Part shown: positions 8,784 through 17,808 of the stretch, in pieces
Position numbering within the stretch: the first letter of the stretch is position 1
Layout: every line of letters starts with the position of its first letter
Assembly: GCF_000721105.1 (NCBI RefSeq)
Contig: NZ_JOEV01000039.1
Coordinates: forward strand, 1-64,000
Direction: 5' to 3'
DNA length: 64,000 nt
Origin: Streptomyces cellulosae
Lineage (GTDB): Bacteria; Actinomycetota; Actinomycetes; Streptomycetales; Streptomycetaceae
Translations under genes and position numbers: made by a program
The notes under the pieces: generated by a model
Told to the model about the DNA's origin: nothing
Seen by the model: the letters and a program-made list of their open reading frames with translations, nothing else
Databases searched by the model: none

Positions 8784-10985
8784 TCAGCGCGAGCGCACAG
8801 GCCTCACCGACCCCAGCGTCGGCACCACCGGCTTGATCGTGCCGTCCGCCGCGAACTCCATGCGGTCGACGGTGGTTTCGCGGTGCATGCCGTCGCCGCC
8901 CGGCCGGCCGGGGCCGTTCAGGGCGAACCGGTGATAGACGATGTACCAGTCGTCGGTTCCCGGCGTGTTCACCACGGAGTGGTGGCCGGTGCCGAGGATG
9001 CCGTACTCGGGACGCTTGGACAGGATCGTCCCCCGCTTGGTCCACGGGCCGAGCGGGGACGGTCCGGTCGCGTAGGCGACGTGGTAGTTCTCGCTGCGGG
9101 TGTCGTCCTCGGACCACATGAAGTAGTACGTGCCCTTCCGCTTGATCACGAAGGATCCCTCACGGAAGTTGTCCGGGGTGATGTCCTTCACCTTCGAAGC
9201 GTCGTACGAGGTCATGTCGTCGTTCAGCGGCACCACGTACCCGTGCCCGTTGCCCCAGTAGAGATACGACGTCCCGTCGTCGTCCGTGAAGACCGCCGGG
9301 TCGATCATCTGGCCGCTGAGCGAACCGCCCTTCGCCACCAAGGGCTTGCCGAGCGCGTCCTTGAACGGGCCGGCGGGGGAGTCGGCCACGGCCACGCCGA
9401 TCTGCTGCTCGGCACAGAAGTAGAAGTAGTACGTGCCGTTCCGCTCGGCGATCGCCGGCGCCCACGCGTTCTTGTCGGCCCAGCTCACGTCCGGACCGAG
9501 GTCGAGGATGACGCCGTGGTCCTTCCAGTGGACGAGGTCCTTGGACGAGTACGCCTTGAACCGCGTGCCGCTCCAGCCCTGGAAGCCGTCCGTCGTCGGA
9601 TAGATCCAGTACTCGCCGTTCAGGTAGTGCACGTCGGGGTCGGCGTTGAGACCGGGCAGGACCGGACTCCGGGTCGCCGTCGCCTCGACCGTCCAGGTGC
9701 GTTTCGCTCCGTCCGCGCCCGTCACGGTGTACGTCTGAGGCGTGCGGAAGTCCCGTCGGGTACCGGACCGGGGGCTGAGGGTCGCGCCCTCACCCACGTG
9801 GATCGTGGGAGCGAGGCCGCGCACATCCGCGCCGGGCTCCATCGGCAGCACGACCTTGGAGGCGGCGTCGGTGACGATCGCGTAGCCCTTCTGCCCCTTC
9901 GCCGTCGCGTCCATGACCGAGGTGCCAGTGGCGGGATACGCGGCCAGCAGCCGGTCGTACTCCTTCTGCGTCACCGGCAGGACGGTGCCGTGCCGGGGGC
10001 TGGCGGGCAGCTGGTAGTTCGTGGACGGGGTCCACCTGCCCGAGTCGAGGTCGGTGGTCTCGAAGGGGACGTAGCCGCGGCCGCCGTACTCGTCGATGAA
10101 CAGGTACCACTTCTTCTCGGTGTTCGACTTGAACACCGTCGGACCCTCGCCCCGCTCCATCGCGCCGCTGCCGATGCAGTCCGCGACGAAGTCGTACTTG
10201 GTCGACGTCAGGCTCGTCGACTTCTCCCCGGTGATGAACTTGGCGCAGGGCGAGCTGGAGGTGGGGTCCCGCTCGTCCTTCGTGTAGCGGTAGTAGGTGT
10301 CCTTGTACTTGACCACCGTCGAGTCGATGACCGAGTAGCCCGGGTCGTTCCAGACCTTCGGCGCGCTGAAGGTGCGGAAGTCCTTGGTCGTGGCGTACAT
10401 CATCTTGTTGTACGTCGATCCCGTGTGGCCGGGGTCGTCGTCGGCGTACAGCTTCGACGCCCAGAAGACGACGTACTCACCGAGGGAGTCGTCCCAGTAG
10501 GCCTCCGGCGCCCAGGTGTTGCCCGCGCTGTCCGGGGAGACCTTCACCAGCCGCTGGTCGGTCCAGTGGACCAGGTCCGTCGACTCCCACACCATGATCG
10601 ACTTGCTGCCGTGCCGCTGGACGTCGTCCCAGCTGCCGCTGCTGTTCTGGTACATGCGCAGGTCGGTCGCGATCAGATAGAACTTGTCGCCCTTGGGGGA
10701 GCGGATCACGAACGGGTCGCGCAGGCCCTTCTCCCCGATCGTGGACGTCAGGACCGGCTTGCCGGCGTTGAGCTCACGCCAGTGCAGCGGGTCGTTGCCG
10801 CGGCTGAGGGCGTAGCGGATCTGCTCGCCGTCGGCGGTGCCCTCGCCGGTGAAGTAGGCGAAGAGATACCCGGCGTACGGGGACTGCTTCACGGGTGGGG
10901 CTCCTGACTGGGCGGTGCTGGGGGGTATCGCGAGGGCGGAGAGCAGGAGGGCGAGACAGGCGAGGAGCGCGGCTCGTAGGCGCAT
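8784..10985 (-). CDS. secreted two-domain glycoside hydrolase family 43 enzyme
   Basis: 733 residues with a Sec signal (MRLRAALLACLALLLSALAIPPSTA). Two five-blade beta-propeller halves are visible. The first (~30-350) contains GLRDPFVI, WAPEAYWDD and GEGPTVFKS. After a small beta-rich segment (~390-430, TPQTYTVTGADGAKRTWTVE) comes a second, clearer GH43 domain (~435-733): NADPDVHYLNGEYW with the base Asp, NAWAPAIAERNGTYYFYF, and REGSFVIKRKGTYYFMWS with the acid Glu. GH43 enzymes remove arabinofuranosyl or xylosyl units, so it likely trims pectin arabinan or arabinoxylan. Whether both halves are active is open. Divergent from the PL9 gene at 11187, sharing a ~200-bp control region. Confidence 0.88.
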   Translation of the reverse strand: MRLRAALLACLALLLSALAIPPSTAQSGAPPVKQSPYAGYLFAYFTGEGTADGEQIRYALSRGNDPLHWRELNAGKPVLTSTIGEKGLRDPFVIRSPKGDKFYLIATDLRMYQNSSGSWDDVQRHGSKSIMVWESTDLVHWTDQRLVKVSPDSAGNTWAPEAYWDDSLGEYVVFWASKLYADDDPGHTGSTYNKMMYATTKDFRTFSAPKVWNDPGYSVIDSTVVKYKDTYYRYTKDERDPTSSSPCAKFITGEKSTSLTSTKYDFVADCIGSGAMERGEGPTVFKSNTEKKWYLFIDEYGGRGYVPFETTDLDSGRWTPSTNYQLPASPRHGTVLPVTQKEYDRLLAAYPATGTSVMDATAKGQKGYAIVTDAASKVVLPMEPGADVRGLAPTIHVGEGATLSPRSGTRRDFRTPQTYTVTGADGAKRTWTVEATATRSPVLPGLNADPDVHYLNGEYWIYPTTDGFQGWSGTRFKAYSSKDLVHWKDHGVILDLGPDVSWADKNAWAPAIAERNGTYYFYFCAEQQIGVAVADSPAGPFKDALGKPLVAKGGSLSGQMIDPAVFTDDDGTSYLYWGNGHGYVVPLNDDMTSYDASKVKDITPDNFREGSFVIKRKGTYYFMWSEDDTRSENYHVAYATGPSPLGPWTKRGTILSKRPEYGILGTGHHSVVNTPGTDDWYIVYHRFALNGPGRPGGDGMHRETTVDRMEFAADGTIKPVVPTLGSVRPVRSR

Positions 10986-11089
10986 TGGGTAATCCTGTCG
11001 GAGCGTGGGGGTTTGTGTTGGGTGTTGTGCATCGGAGTGTCACCAGTGGGATTCCGCGCGTCAATCGGTGAGAGCGGGATGAGGACCGG

Positions 11090-11100
11090 CGAAACTTTCG
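11090..11100. promoter_or_regulatory. perfect palindrome CGAAACTTTCG, candidate operator
   Basis: An 11-bp perfect odd palindrome (CGAAA-C-TTTCG) in the divergent GH43/PL9 intergenic region, about 100 bp from each start. CGAAA-N-TTTCG boxes are, as I recall, described upstream of streptomycete xylanase genes; that parallel is from memory and the binding protein is unknown here. Confidence 0.5.
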
Positions 11101-11186
11101 ATCGTTTTTCGCCCGGCCGCGGCAACCTCTTCGGGCCCGGGCGGCGACTGGTGTGCGCAGCATCCCCCTAGGAAAGGAAGCGCCCC

Positions 11187-12341
11187 GTGCGTCGTGGCAC
11201 CGGACGGCACCGCAGGACACGGACCCTCTCGATCGGCGCGGCGGTGGCCGTCGCCGCGGGGGCGGGCGGCGTCCACCTCGGCCTCACGGGCTTCGGCGCC
11301 GAGGCCGCGTCGACGACGGTCACCGTGTCCACCACCGCGCAGCTGGAGTCGGCCGTCAGGAACGCGGTCGCCGGCACGGTCATCGAGGTCCGCGCCGGCA
11401 CGTACACCCCGGCGGCCACCCTCGAGTCCACGGCGAACGGGACGCCTTCGGCACGGATCACCCTGCGGGCGTACGGCGGTGAGAAGGTGCGGATCGACGG
11501 CTCCAGGCTGCCCGACGGCTCCTGGCTCGCCCAGATCCACGGCGACTACTGGACCGTGCAGAACCTCACCTTCCAGAACTCCCCGGCGCAGGGCTTCGTC
11601 GCCACGTCCTCCGTGGGCGGTGTCTTCAGGAACCTGGTCACGGCGGACAACGGCGACACCGGGTTCACCCTGCGCGGCGACGGCACGACCGGCAACCTCG
11701 TGCAGAACCTGGACAGTCACGGCAACTACGACTCCGCCGGGCACGGGCGGAACGCCGACGGCGTCGCCGTGAAGTTCGGCTCCGGCACCGACAACCGGAT
11801 CACCGGGGCCCGGCTGTACGGCAACTCGGACGACGGGATCGACCTGTGGCAGTTCTCCTCGCCGGTGACCGTCGAGCACACCTGGGCCTTCGGCAACGGG
11901 GAGAACCGGTGGGGGGACATGGCGTTCGAGGGCAACGGGAACGGGTTCAAGCTGGGCGGCGGGGGCGCCACGGTCGCGCATGTCGTCAACGACAACGCGG
12001 CCTGGGCCAACGCGTCGGACGGGTTCACGGAGAACTCCAACGCGGGAGCGATCGTGCTGAACCGCAACACGGCGTACGCCAACGGGGGTACCGGCTTCTC
12101 CTTCGCCACGGGGAAGGCCCGGCTCGCCCGGAATCTCGCCGTGCGCAACAAGGGCGGCCTCGCCGAGCTGAGCGCGTCGGCGGTGTCCGCGGCGAACACC
12201 TGGGACCCCGGTGTCGGCACCCCCGCCTTCAGATCGACGGATGCCGCAAGCGCGTACGGTGCCCGCGGCGCGGACGGTTCGCTGCCCGCCACGACCTTCC
12301 TGACGACGGGCTCGACCGCCATCGGTACGGCCATGAAGTGA
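11187..12341 (+). CDS. secreted pectate lyase-like parallel beta-helix enzyme (PL9 type), second copy
   Basis: 384 residues, paralogous to the 6758 gene over the whole mature part (for example FQNSPAQGF, NADGVAVKFGSGTDNRITGA, NSDDGIDLW, HTWAFGNGENRW, GNGFKLGGGG). GTG is the start because GGAAAGGAAG at 11171-11180 is a strong Shine-Dalgarno six bases upstream. The N terminus carries a basic stretch then a hydrophobic helix (LSIGAAVAVAAGAGGVHLGL). The pair differs most in the signal peptide and a few loops, suggesting an old duplication. A strong terminator follows 14 bases after the stop. Confidence 0.9.
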   Translation: MRRGTGRHRRTRTLSIGAAVAVAAGAGGVHLGLTGFGAEAASTTVTVSTTAQLESAVRNAVAGTVIEVRAGTYTPAATLESTANGTPSARITLRAYGGEKVRIDGSRLPDGSWLAQIHGDYWTVQNLTFQNSPAQGFVATSSVGGVFRNLVTADNGDTGFTLRGDGTTGNLVQNLDSHGNYDSAGHGRNADGVAVKFGSGTDNRITGARLYGNSDDGIDLWQFSSPVTVEHTWAFGNGENRWGDMAFEGNGNGFKLGGGGATVAHVVNDNAAWANASDGFTENSNAGAIVLNRNTAYANGGTGFSFATGKARLARNLAVRNKGGLAELSASAVSAANTWDPGVGTPAFRSTDAASAYGARGADGSLPATTFLTTGSTAIGTAMK

Positions 12342-12355
12342 CCGTACGGACCGAT

Positions 12356-12391
12356 GAAACGCCCCGCCGGTCGTCACCGGCGGGGCGTTTC
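12356..12391 (+). terminator. intrinsic terminator-like hairpin after PL9 gene
   Basis: Perfect 16-bp stem (GAAACGCCCCGCCGGT and its complement) around a CGTC loop. It ends transcription of the PL9 gene at 11187; there is no long U tract, as is common in Streptomyces. The remaining intergenic sequence to 12575 contains a T-rich run near 12534 but no gene I can support. Confidence 0.9.
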
Positions 12392-12575
12392 TGTGACCGG
12401 TCGAAGGGGGTTCGACCAGTGCTTCCGGTCGGCCCAAGGGGGGCTTCGGCCGACCGGCGCCTCGTGCGGGCGAGAGGAGTCCCGCACTTCCTCGTCGCCA
12501 CCGGTGCGCGAAGGGTTGCCGCGTCTTCGGAACTTTTTTTCAGAAGGCTGTTCCACGACCCGCGCCGTCGTCCGC

Positions 12576-13430
12576 CTAGGAGTCGCCCTCGTCATCGCCG
12601 TCGTCGTGCGCCGCGAAGTCGCCCGCCACGGCCAGCCGGTCGCCGCCGGCGCGGGCGGTGATCGAGTAGCTGTCGTCCTTCGCGTCCCGGCCGCCGCGGT
12701 GGTGGTCGTACTGGCCCGCGAACACCCACTGCCCCGGCCACACCGTACGGCCCTCCTTGAGCACCCAGGTGTAGACGAGGAAGCCGTCCCGCTCGGTGAC
12801 CGTCGTGGTGAAGTCGGCCTCGGGCGCGGACCGCCAGGCGCCCGCCGAGGTGACCCCGCCGGTCTGCCTGACCTTCAACTCGACCGTGAGGGCGGTGAGT
12901 TTCTCACCGGTCTTGAGGGTGACGTCGCTCTGCGCCCAGAAGTCGTTGCTGTGCGGGTCCACCGAACCGTCCGACCACAGCGGACCGACCTCGGTGCCGG
13001 AGGCGGGCGGCGGCACCGTCACGGTGGCACTCGGGGACCGCGGGGGCGACGTGCTCGGCCTGCCGGTGTCCGGCGGAGCGCTCGGCGTCGGATCCGCCGG
13101 CGGGGCGGGCGCGCGGCTCGTCGCGTCCGGTGACGGGGTGGGGGTCCGCGAGACCTCGACCGTCTGCTGGGCGGCGGGAGCCCCGTCCTTGACCGCGGAG
13201 GCGACCGCGTACCCGCCGACACCGACCACGCAGGCGACCGCTGCCGTGGCGCTGACCACCCGCACCCAGCCGAACACCGGCGGGAGGGCGGCCCGGTGGT
13301 CGGGGCGGGTCTGCTCGGTCATACCGCGCTCGATCCGCGCCAGGATGCGCGCGCGGTCGGGCTCGTGGCCCCCGGCCGCCTCGTGCAGCCGGGCGCGCAG
13401 CTCGTCGTGCACGTCCCGCCGCATGGTCAT
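12576..13430 (-). CDS. single-pass membrane protein paired with ECF sigma factor (possible anti-sigma)
   Basis: 284 residues: a charged cytoplasmic N-terminal region (~1-50), one transmembrane helix (~53-78, VSATAAVACVVGVGGYAVASAV), a Pro/Ser/Thr-rich extracellular linker (~95-145), and a C-terminal domain (~150-284) ending in an Asp-rich tail. Its start overlaps the sigma factor stop by 4 bases (ATGA), so the two are translated together. The layout and pairing fit an anti-sigma or co-regulatory membrane partner, but no zinc anti-sigma motif (HxxxCxxC) is visible, so I do not claim that function as established. Confidence 0.65.
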   Translation of the reverse strand: MTMRRDVHDELRARLHEAAGGHEPDRARILARIERGMTEQTRPDHRAALPPVFGWVRVVSATAAVACVVGVGGYAVASAVKDGAPAAQQTVEVSRTPTPSPDATSRAPAPPADPTPSAPPDTGRPSTSPPRSPSATVTVPPPASGTEVGPLWSDGSVDPHSNDFWAQSDVTLKTGEKLTALTVELKVRQTGGVTSAGAWRSAPEADFTTTVTERDGFLVYTWVLKEGRTVWPGQWVFAGQYDHHRGGRDAKDDSYSITARAGGDRLAVAGDFAAHDDGDDEGDS

Positions 13431-13993
13431 CGGTCCCCTCCTCCGGCCTCACCGGTACGCGCCATCGCCGCGTGCACCTTCTGCGGAGCCGCCTGCGTTC
13501 CGAGCAACCGCTGCAATTCGGCCATTCCCTTGGAGGTCTGGCTCTTCACCGTACCGACCGAGACGCCCAGGGTGAGCGCGGTGTCCTTCTCCGAGAGGTC
13601 GAAGGCGTGCCGCAGGACCACGCAGGCGCGTTTGCGGAACGGGAGTCTACGCAAGGCGTCCTGCACGTCGACCACGCCCGCCACGTCCGGGTTCTCGGTC
13701 CTCTCCTCGCGCTGCGACCAGAACAGGGCCACCCGCCGCCGCTCACGGACCGCGCTGCGGATGCGGGTGCGGGCCAGGTTGGCGACCACCCCGCGCGCGT
13801 ACGCCGCCGGATGGTCGGCCGCGCGGACCCGGTCCCAGCGGTTCCACAGGGCGAGGAGCGCGTCCGCCGCCAGGTCGTCGGCGGCGTCCGCCTCACCGGT
13901 CAGCAGATGGGCGAGACGGGACAGTTCGGCGTAGTGACGCTCGAAGAAGGCGTGGAACTCCACGGAGGCGGCGTCGTCGACGGCTGTGCCCAC
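13427..13993 (-). CDS. ECF sigma factor, SigE family
   Basis: 188 residues with sigma region 2 (FFERHYAELSRLAHLLTGEADAADDLAADALLALWNRWDRV) and region 4 (LRRLPFRKRACVVLRHAFDLSEKDTALTLGVSVGTVKSQTSKGMAELQRLLG). It should direct RNA polymerase to extracytoplasmic stress-type promoters. First gene of a two-gene unit with the membrane protein that overlaps its end. The stretch 13994-14289 upstream holds the promoters for this gene and the divergent permease and no other gene. Confidence 0.92.
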   Translation of the reverse strand: MGTAVDDAASVEFHAFFERHYAELSRLAHLLTGEADAADDLAADALLALWNRWDRVRAADHPAAYARGVVANLARTRIRSAVRERRRVALFWSQREERTENPDVAGVVDVQDALRRLPFRKRACVVLRHAFDLSEKDTALTLGVSVGTVKSQTSKGMAELQRLLGTQAAPQKVHAAMARTGEAGGGDR

Positions 13994-14289
13994 GGGCGAC
14001 CTCTCCTCACGGCGGCTCGGGCACCCTCAGGGTGCCTGTGCGTGTCATGTGTCTGACATGTGATCATCCGGAGGGGCCCGGACGAGATCCGGAAGCGTAG
14101 CAGCGTTCGTGCGCTTGGTTCGTACGGGTCTTCGAACACCGTATGGTCGGCCGACCCCCGGCCGCCTCTGAACCACCTCCGGGCCGACCCCGATTCCGTA
14201 ACACGGGGAAAACCTGAAAGAGGTTCAACGCGGGAACAATCCAGCCAGCATCCGCACACCGATCATTCAGGCACCAGGGAGCGACAACC

Positions 14290-15747
14290 ATGTCCGAGAC
14301 GCAGAAGGCGGCCGACCGGCCGACCGGCCCGCCACCGACCGGGAACGGCGTCGACCGGTACTTCAGGATCTCCGAGCGGGGATCCACCTTCGGCCGGGAG
14401 ATACGCGGCGGCTTCGCCACCTTCTTCACGATGGCCTACATCCTTGTCCTGAATCCCATCATCCTCGGCAGCGCAAAGGACGCGTTCGGCCACCAGCTCG
14501 ACGCGGTCCAACTGACGACCGCCACCGCCCTGGTGGCCGCGGTGATGACGATCATCATGGGCGTCGGCGGCAACCTGCCCCTCGCGCTCGCCGCCGGCCT
14601 CGGACTGAACGCCGTCGTCGCCTTCCAGATCGCCCCGCTGATGAGCTGGGACGACGCGATGGGCCTGATCGTCCTCGAGGGCCTGCTCATCTGCGTGCTG
14701 GTCGTGACCGGACTGCGCGAGGCGGTCATGCAGGCCATTCCGCAGTCGCTCAAGCAGGCGATCAGCGTCGGTATCGGCCTGTTCATCGCCTTCATCGGAT
14801 TCGTCGACGCCGGCTTCGTCAGCCGGATCCCCGACGCGGCGAACACCACCGTCCCGGTCCAGCTCGGCGGCACCGGCACCCTCACCGGGTGGCCGATTCT
14901 CGTCTTCTGCCTCGGAGTCCTGCTGACGATCGGCCTGCTCGCCCGGAAGGTCAAGGGCGCCATCCTGATCAGCATCGTCACCATGACGATCGTCGCGATG
15001 ATCATCAACTCGATCGCCGACATCAAGGCCTGGGGCCTGACCACGCCCGCCTGGCCCGACAAGGTCGTCGACACCCCCGACTTCGGACTGATCGGTCACT
15101 TCAGCCTGTTCGGCGCCTTCGGCGCGCCCGGCGTCGGCGTCGTCACGGTGGTCCTGCTGGTCTTCACGCTGATCCTGTCCGACTTCTTCGACACCATGGG
15201 CACGGTCGTCGGCATCAGCGCGGAGGCCGGACTGCTGGACGAGGAGGGCAAGGTGCCGAACCTCGGCCGCGTCCTGCTCATCGACGGCGCCGCGGCGGTC
15301 GCGGGCGGCGCGGCCTCGGCCTCGTCCGCCACGTCCTACATCGAGTCGGCGGCCGGCGTCGGCGAGGGCTCACGCACCGGCTTCTCCAACCTGGTCACCG
15401 GCGGGCTGTTCGCGCTGGCCCTGTTCCTGACGCCGCTGCTCACCATCGTCCCGCTCCAGGCGGCGGCCCCGGCCCTGGTCGCCGTCGGCTTCCTGATGAT
15501 GACCCAGGTCAAGCACATCGACTGGGACCGCTACGAGATCGCCATCCCGGCGTTCCTCACCATCGCCGTGATGCCGTTCACCTACTCCATCACCAACGGC
15601 ATCGGCGCAGGCTTCCTCTCCTACGTCCTGATCAAGACGGTCCTCGGCAGGGCCAAGGACATCCACTGGCTGCTGTGGGGGACGGCCGCGCTGTTCCTGG
15701 TGTACTTCGCGATCGATCCGGTCGAGCAGATCCTCGGCGCCAAGTGA
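14290..15747 (+). CDS. NCS2-family purine permease (AzgA/adenine-guanine-hypoxanthine type)
   Basis: 485 residues with a dozen or more membrane helices. AzgA-type marks include GGFATFFTMAYILVLNP near the N terminus, GNLPLALAAGLGLNA (~95-110), DFFDTMGTVVGI (~298-309) and the conserved ASATSYIES (~340). These carriers import purine bases with protons. Shine-Dalgarno GGGAG lies about 9 bases before the ATG. It stands alone and converges on a PBP gene; a hairpin separates them. Confidence 0.93.
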   Translation: MSETQKAADRPTGPPPTGNGVDRYFRISERGSTFGREIRGGFATFFTMAYILVLNPIILGSAKDAFGHQLDAVQLTTATALVAAVMTIIMGVGGNLPLALAAGLGLNAVVAFQIAPLMSWDDAMGLIVLEGLLICVLVVTGLREAVMQAIPQSLKQAISVGIGLFIAFIGFVDAGFVSRIPDAANTTVPVQLGGTGTLTGWPILVFCLGVLLTIGLLARKVKGAILISIVTMTIVAMIINSIADIKAWGLTTPAWPDKVVDTPDFGLIGHFSLFGAFGAPGVGVVTVVLLVFTLILSDFFDTMGTVVGISAEAGLLDEEGKVPNLGRVLLIDGAAAVAGGAASASSATSYIESAAGVGEGSRTGFSNLVTGGLFALALFLTPLLTIVPLQAAAPALVAVGFLMMTQVKHIDWDRYEIAIPAFLTIAVMPFTYSITNGIGAGFLSYVLIKTVLGRAKDIHWLLWGTAALFLVYFAIDPVEQILGAK

Positions 15748-15752
15748 GGTTC

Positions 15753-15780
15753 GGGGGCAGCTCCTCGGGGAGCTGTCCCC
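15753..15780. terminator. bidirectional hairpin between permease and PBP genes
   Basis: GGGGCAGCTCC / TCGG loop / GGAGCTGTCCCC, an 11-bp stem with one G-U pair, exactly in the 39-bp gap between two convergent stops. Confidence 0.75.
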
Positions 15781-15786
15781 ACGCAC

Positions 15787-17238
15787 CTACTTCCCGAGGG
15801 CCGCCCGCATCATCGCCTTCGCGACCGGCGCCGCCAGCCCGTTGCCGCTGACCTCCGAGCGCGCCGCGTTGGACTGCTCCACGACCACGGCCACGGCGAC
15901 CTGCTTGCCGTCGGCCTTCCCGTAGGACGTGAACCAGGCGTACGGCGTCTGGCTGTTGTTCTCGCCGTGCTGGGCCGTGCCCGTCTTGCCGCCCACCGTC
16001 ACGCCGGAGATCCGCGCGTTCGTGCCCGTGCCCTCCTCGACGACCGTCCGCATCGCCGACTGCAACTGCTCGGCGGTGGAGGAGCTGACGATCTCCGACG
16101 TGTCCGTCCGGTCGTCGTAGTTCTCCAGGACGTCGTCACCGCTGTTGGTGATCTCCGACACCATGTGCGGCGAGACCAGCTTGCCGCCGTTGGCGATGGC
16201 CGCCGACACCATGGCCATCTGGAGCGGGGTGGCGGTGACATCGAACTGGCCGATACCGGTCAGGGCCGTCTGCGCCTTGTCCATGCCCTTCGGGTACACG
16301 CTCTCGTACGCGCGCACCGGCACGTCCTGCGTCGCGTCGTTGAAGCCGAACTTCTCCGCCATCGCCCGGACCTTGTCCTGTCCCAGGTCGACGGCCATCT
16401 TCGCGAAGACGTTGTTGCAGGAGTACTCCAGCGCCACCCGGATCGTGGCGTTCCCGCAGGGCGCCGACGGGTTCTCGTTCGCCAGGTCCTTGTTCGACTG
16501 CGGCAGTCTGTACGGGTTGGGGCTGGCCGTCCTGTCGTCCACCGACGAGTACAGCCCGTCCTCCAGCGCGGCCGCCGCCACCACCAGTTTGAACGTCGAG
16601 CCCGGCGGCAGCGGCTGCCGCAGCGCACGGTTGGTCAGCGGTTTGTCCGCGTCCTTGGTGAGCTTCGTCCAGGCCGACCCGGCGGTGTTGGCGTCGGTCA
16701 GCGAGGTCGGGTCGTACGACGGCGTCGACACGACCGCGAGGACCTTGCCGGTGCTCGGGTCGATGGCGACGGCCGCGCCCTTGTTGTCGCCGAGCGCGTT
16801 GTACGCCGCCTTCTGCACAGCAGGGTCGATCGTCGTGACCACGTTGCCCGGCTCGGCCCGCTGGTTGGTCACCGTGTCCATGACGTTCTTCAGCCGGCTG
16901 TCCGTGCCGTTGAGGAGCTCCTGGTAGATGCCCTCCAACTGGGTGGGCGCATACGCCTGCGAGGCGTAACCCGTGACCGCCGCGTACAGCGGCCCGTCCG
17001 TGTAGGTGCGTTTGTACTTGAGATCGCTGCCCTTCGTCGCCGCGGAACCGGTGATCGACTTGCCGGCCACGATGATGTTCCCCAGCGGCTCCGCGTACGT
17101 CTCGATCGCGTTGCGCCGGTTGTCCTTGTCGTCCGCGAGCGCCTGACCGTCGTAGAACTGCACCCAGGTCGCCCGGACCAGCAGGGCGAGCACCAACAGC
17201 AGTGTGAAGACGGAGGCACGCCTGATCGTCTTGTTCAT
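15787..17238 (-). CDS. class B penicillin-binding protein (PBP2/PbpA-like transpeptidase)
   Basis: 483 residues: one N-terminal transmembrane helix (~10-24), a dimerisation/pedestal region, then a penicillin-binding transpeptidase domain. All three active-site motifs are present: STFK (~213-216), the SxN motif in EYSCNNVFA (~272-274), and KTGTA (~418-422). It cross-links peptidoglycan peptides outside the membrane. At under 500 residues it matches the short actinobacterial PbpA type that often sits beside FtsW/RodA, but no SEDS gene is adjacent here, so its partner must lie elsewhere. Confidence 0.93.
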   Translation of the reverse strand: MNKTIRRASVFTLLLVLALLVRATWVQFYDGQALADDKDNRRNAIETYAEPLGNIIVAGKSITGSAATKGSDLKYKRTYTDGPLYAAVTGYASQAYAPTQLEGIYQELLNGTDSRLKNVMDTVTNQRAEPGNVVTTIDPAVQKAAYNALGDNKGAAVAIDPSTGKVLAVVSTPSYDPTSLTDANTAGSAWTKLTKDADKPLTNRALRQPLPPGSTFKLVVAAAALEDGLYSSVDDRTASPNPYRLPQSNKDLANENPSAPCGNATIRVALEYSCNNVFAKMAVDLGQDKVRAMAEKFGFNDATQDVPVRAYESVYPKGMDKAQTALTGIGQFDVTATPLQMAMVSAAIANGGKLVSPHMVSEITNSGDDVLENYDDRTDTSEIVSSSTAEQLQSAMRTVVEEGTGTNARISGVTVGGKTGTAQHGENNSQTPYAWFTSYGKADGKQVAVAVVVEQSNAARSEVSGNGLAAPVAKAMMRAALGK

Positions 17239-17333
17239 GCCGCCCTGACAGACGAACGAGGAAGAGTGGATGGTTCCCTTCCGCCGGAATTCTCATCGGG
17301 TGCTCATGAACACGTGACCGCCCGGGGACGCGC

Positions 17334-17804
17334 TCACCCCTTCAGGGAGAGCACGACCTCGTCGATCTCCTCACCCCGGGCGTTCGCGAAGCCGCGGGCG
17401 GTCGCGGTGATCCGGAAACCGCACTTCTCCAGCACCCGCAGCGAACCCTGGTTGTCGGCGGCGGCGCGGGCGTACAGCGGGCGCTCCGGCACCTCGGCGA
17501 GCAGCCCGCGCAACGCGGCCGTGGCGACTCCCCGCCCCCAGTAGGCGCGGTCCACCCAGTACGTCACCTCACGCTCGCCGGGCTCCCCGTACACGGCCGC
17601 GCTGCCCACCACGTCACCGTCGGCCAGCACCGTCCGCGCCACGTCCTGCGAGGACCGTATCCGTTGCCACAGCGCCCAGAAGGCGTCCCAGTCGGCGGGG
17701 TCCTCCGCGGTGAAGGCCGCCATGCGGGCGGCCTCCGGATCGTTCATCTGCCGGAAGAAGACCGGCAGGTCGCTGTCGTGGACCTCGCGGAGTACGACCT
17801 CCAT
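17334..17804 (-). CDS. GNAT family N-acetyltransferase
   Basis: 156 residues with the RimJ/RimL-like acetyltransferase layout: LREVHDSDLPVFFRQMNDPEAARMAAF at the start, WVDRAYWGRGVATAALRGLL as the acetyl-CoA binding motif A (~75-100), and AADNQGSLRVLEKCGFR as the C-terminal motif. Substrate unknown. It begins 4 bases after the stop of the IclR gene, so the two may be co-transcribed. Confidence 0.9.
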   Translation of the reverse strand: MEVVLREVHDSDLPVFFRQMNDPEAARMAAFTAEDPADWDAFWALWQRIRSSQDVARTVLADGDVVGSAAVYGEPGEREVTYWVDRAYWGRGVATAALRGLLAEVPERPLYARAAADNQGSLRVLEKCGFRITATARGFANARGEEIDEVVLSLKG

Positions 17805-17808
17805 GGAC

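Noticed and set aside
13994..14289. Purine riboswitch before the NCS2 permease
   Set aside because: I looked for conserved purine-aptamer loops and saw none; only a normal leader and Shine-Dalgarno are visible.
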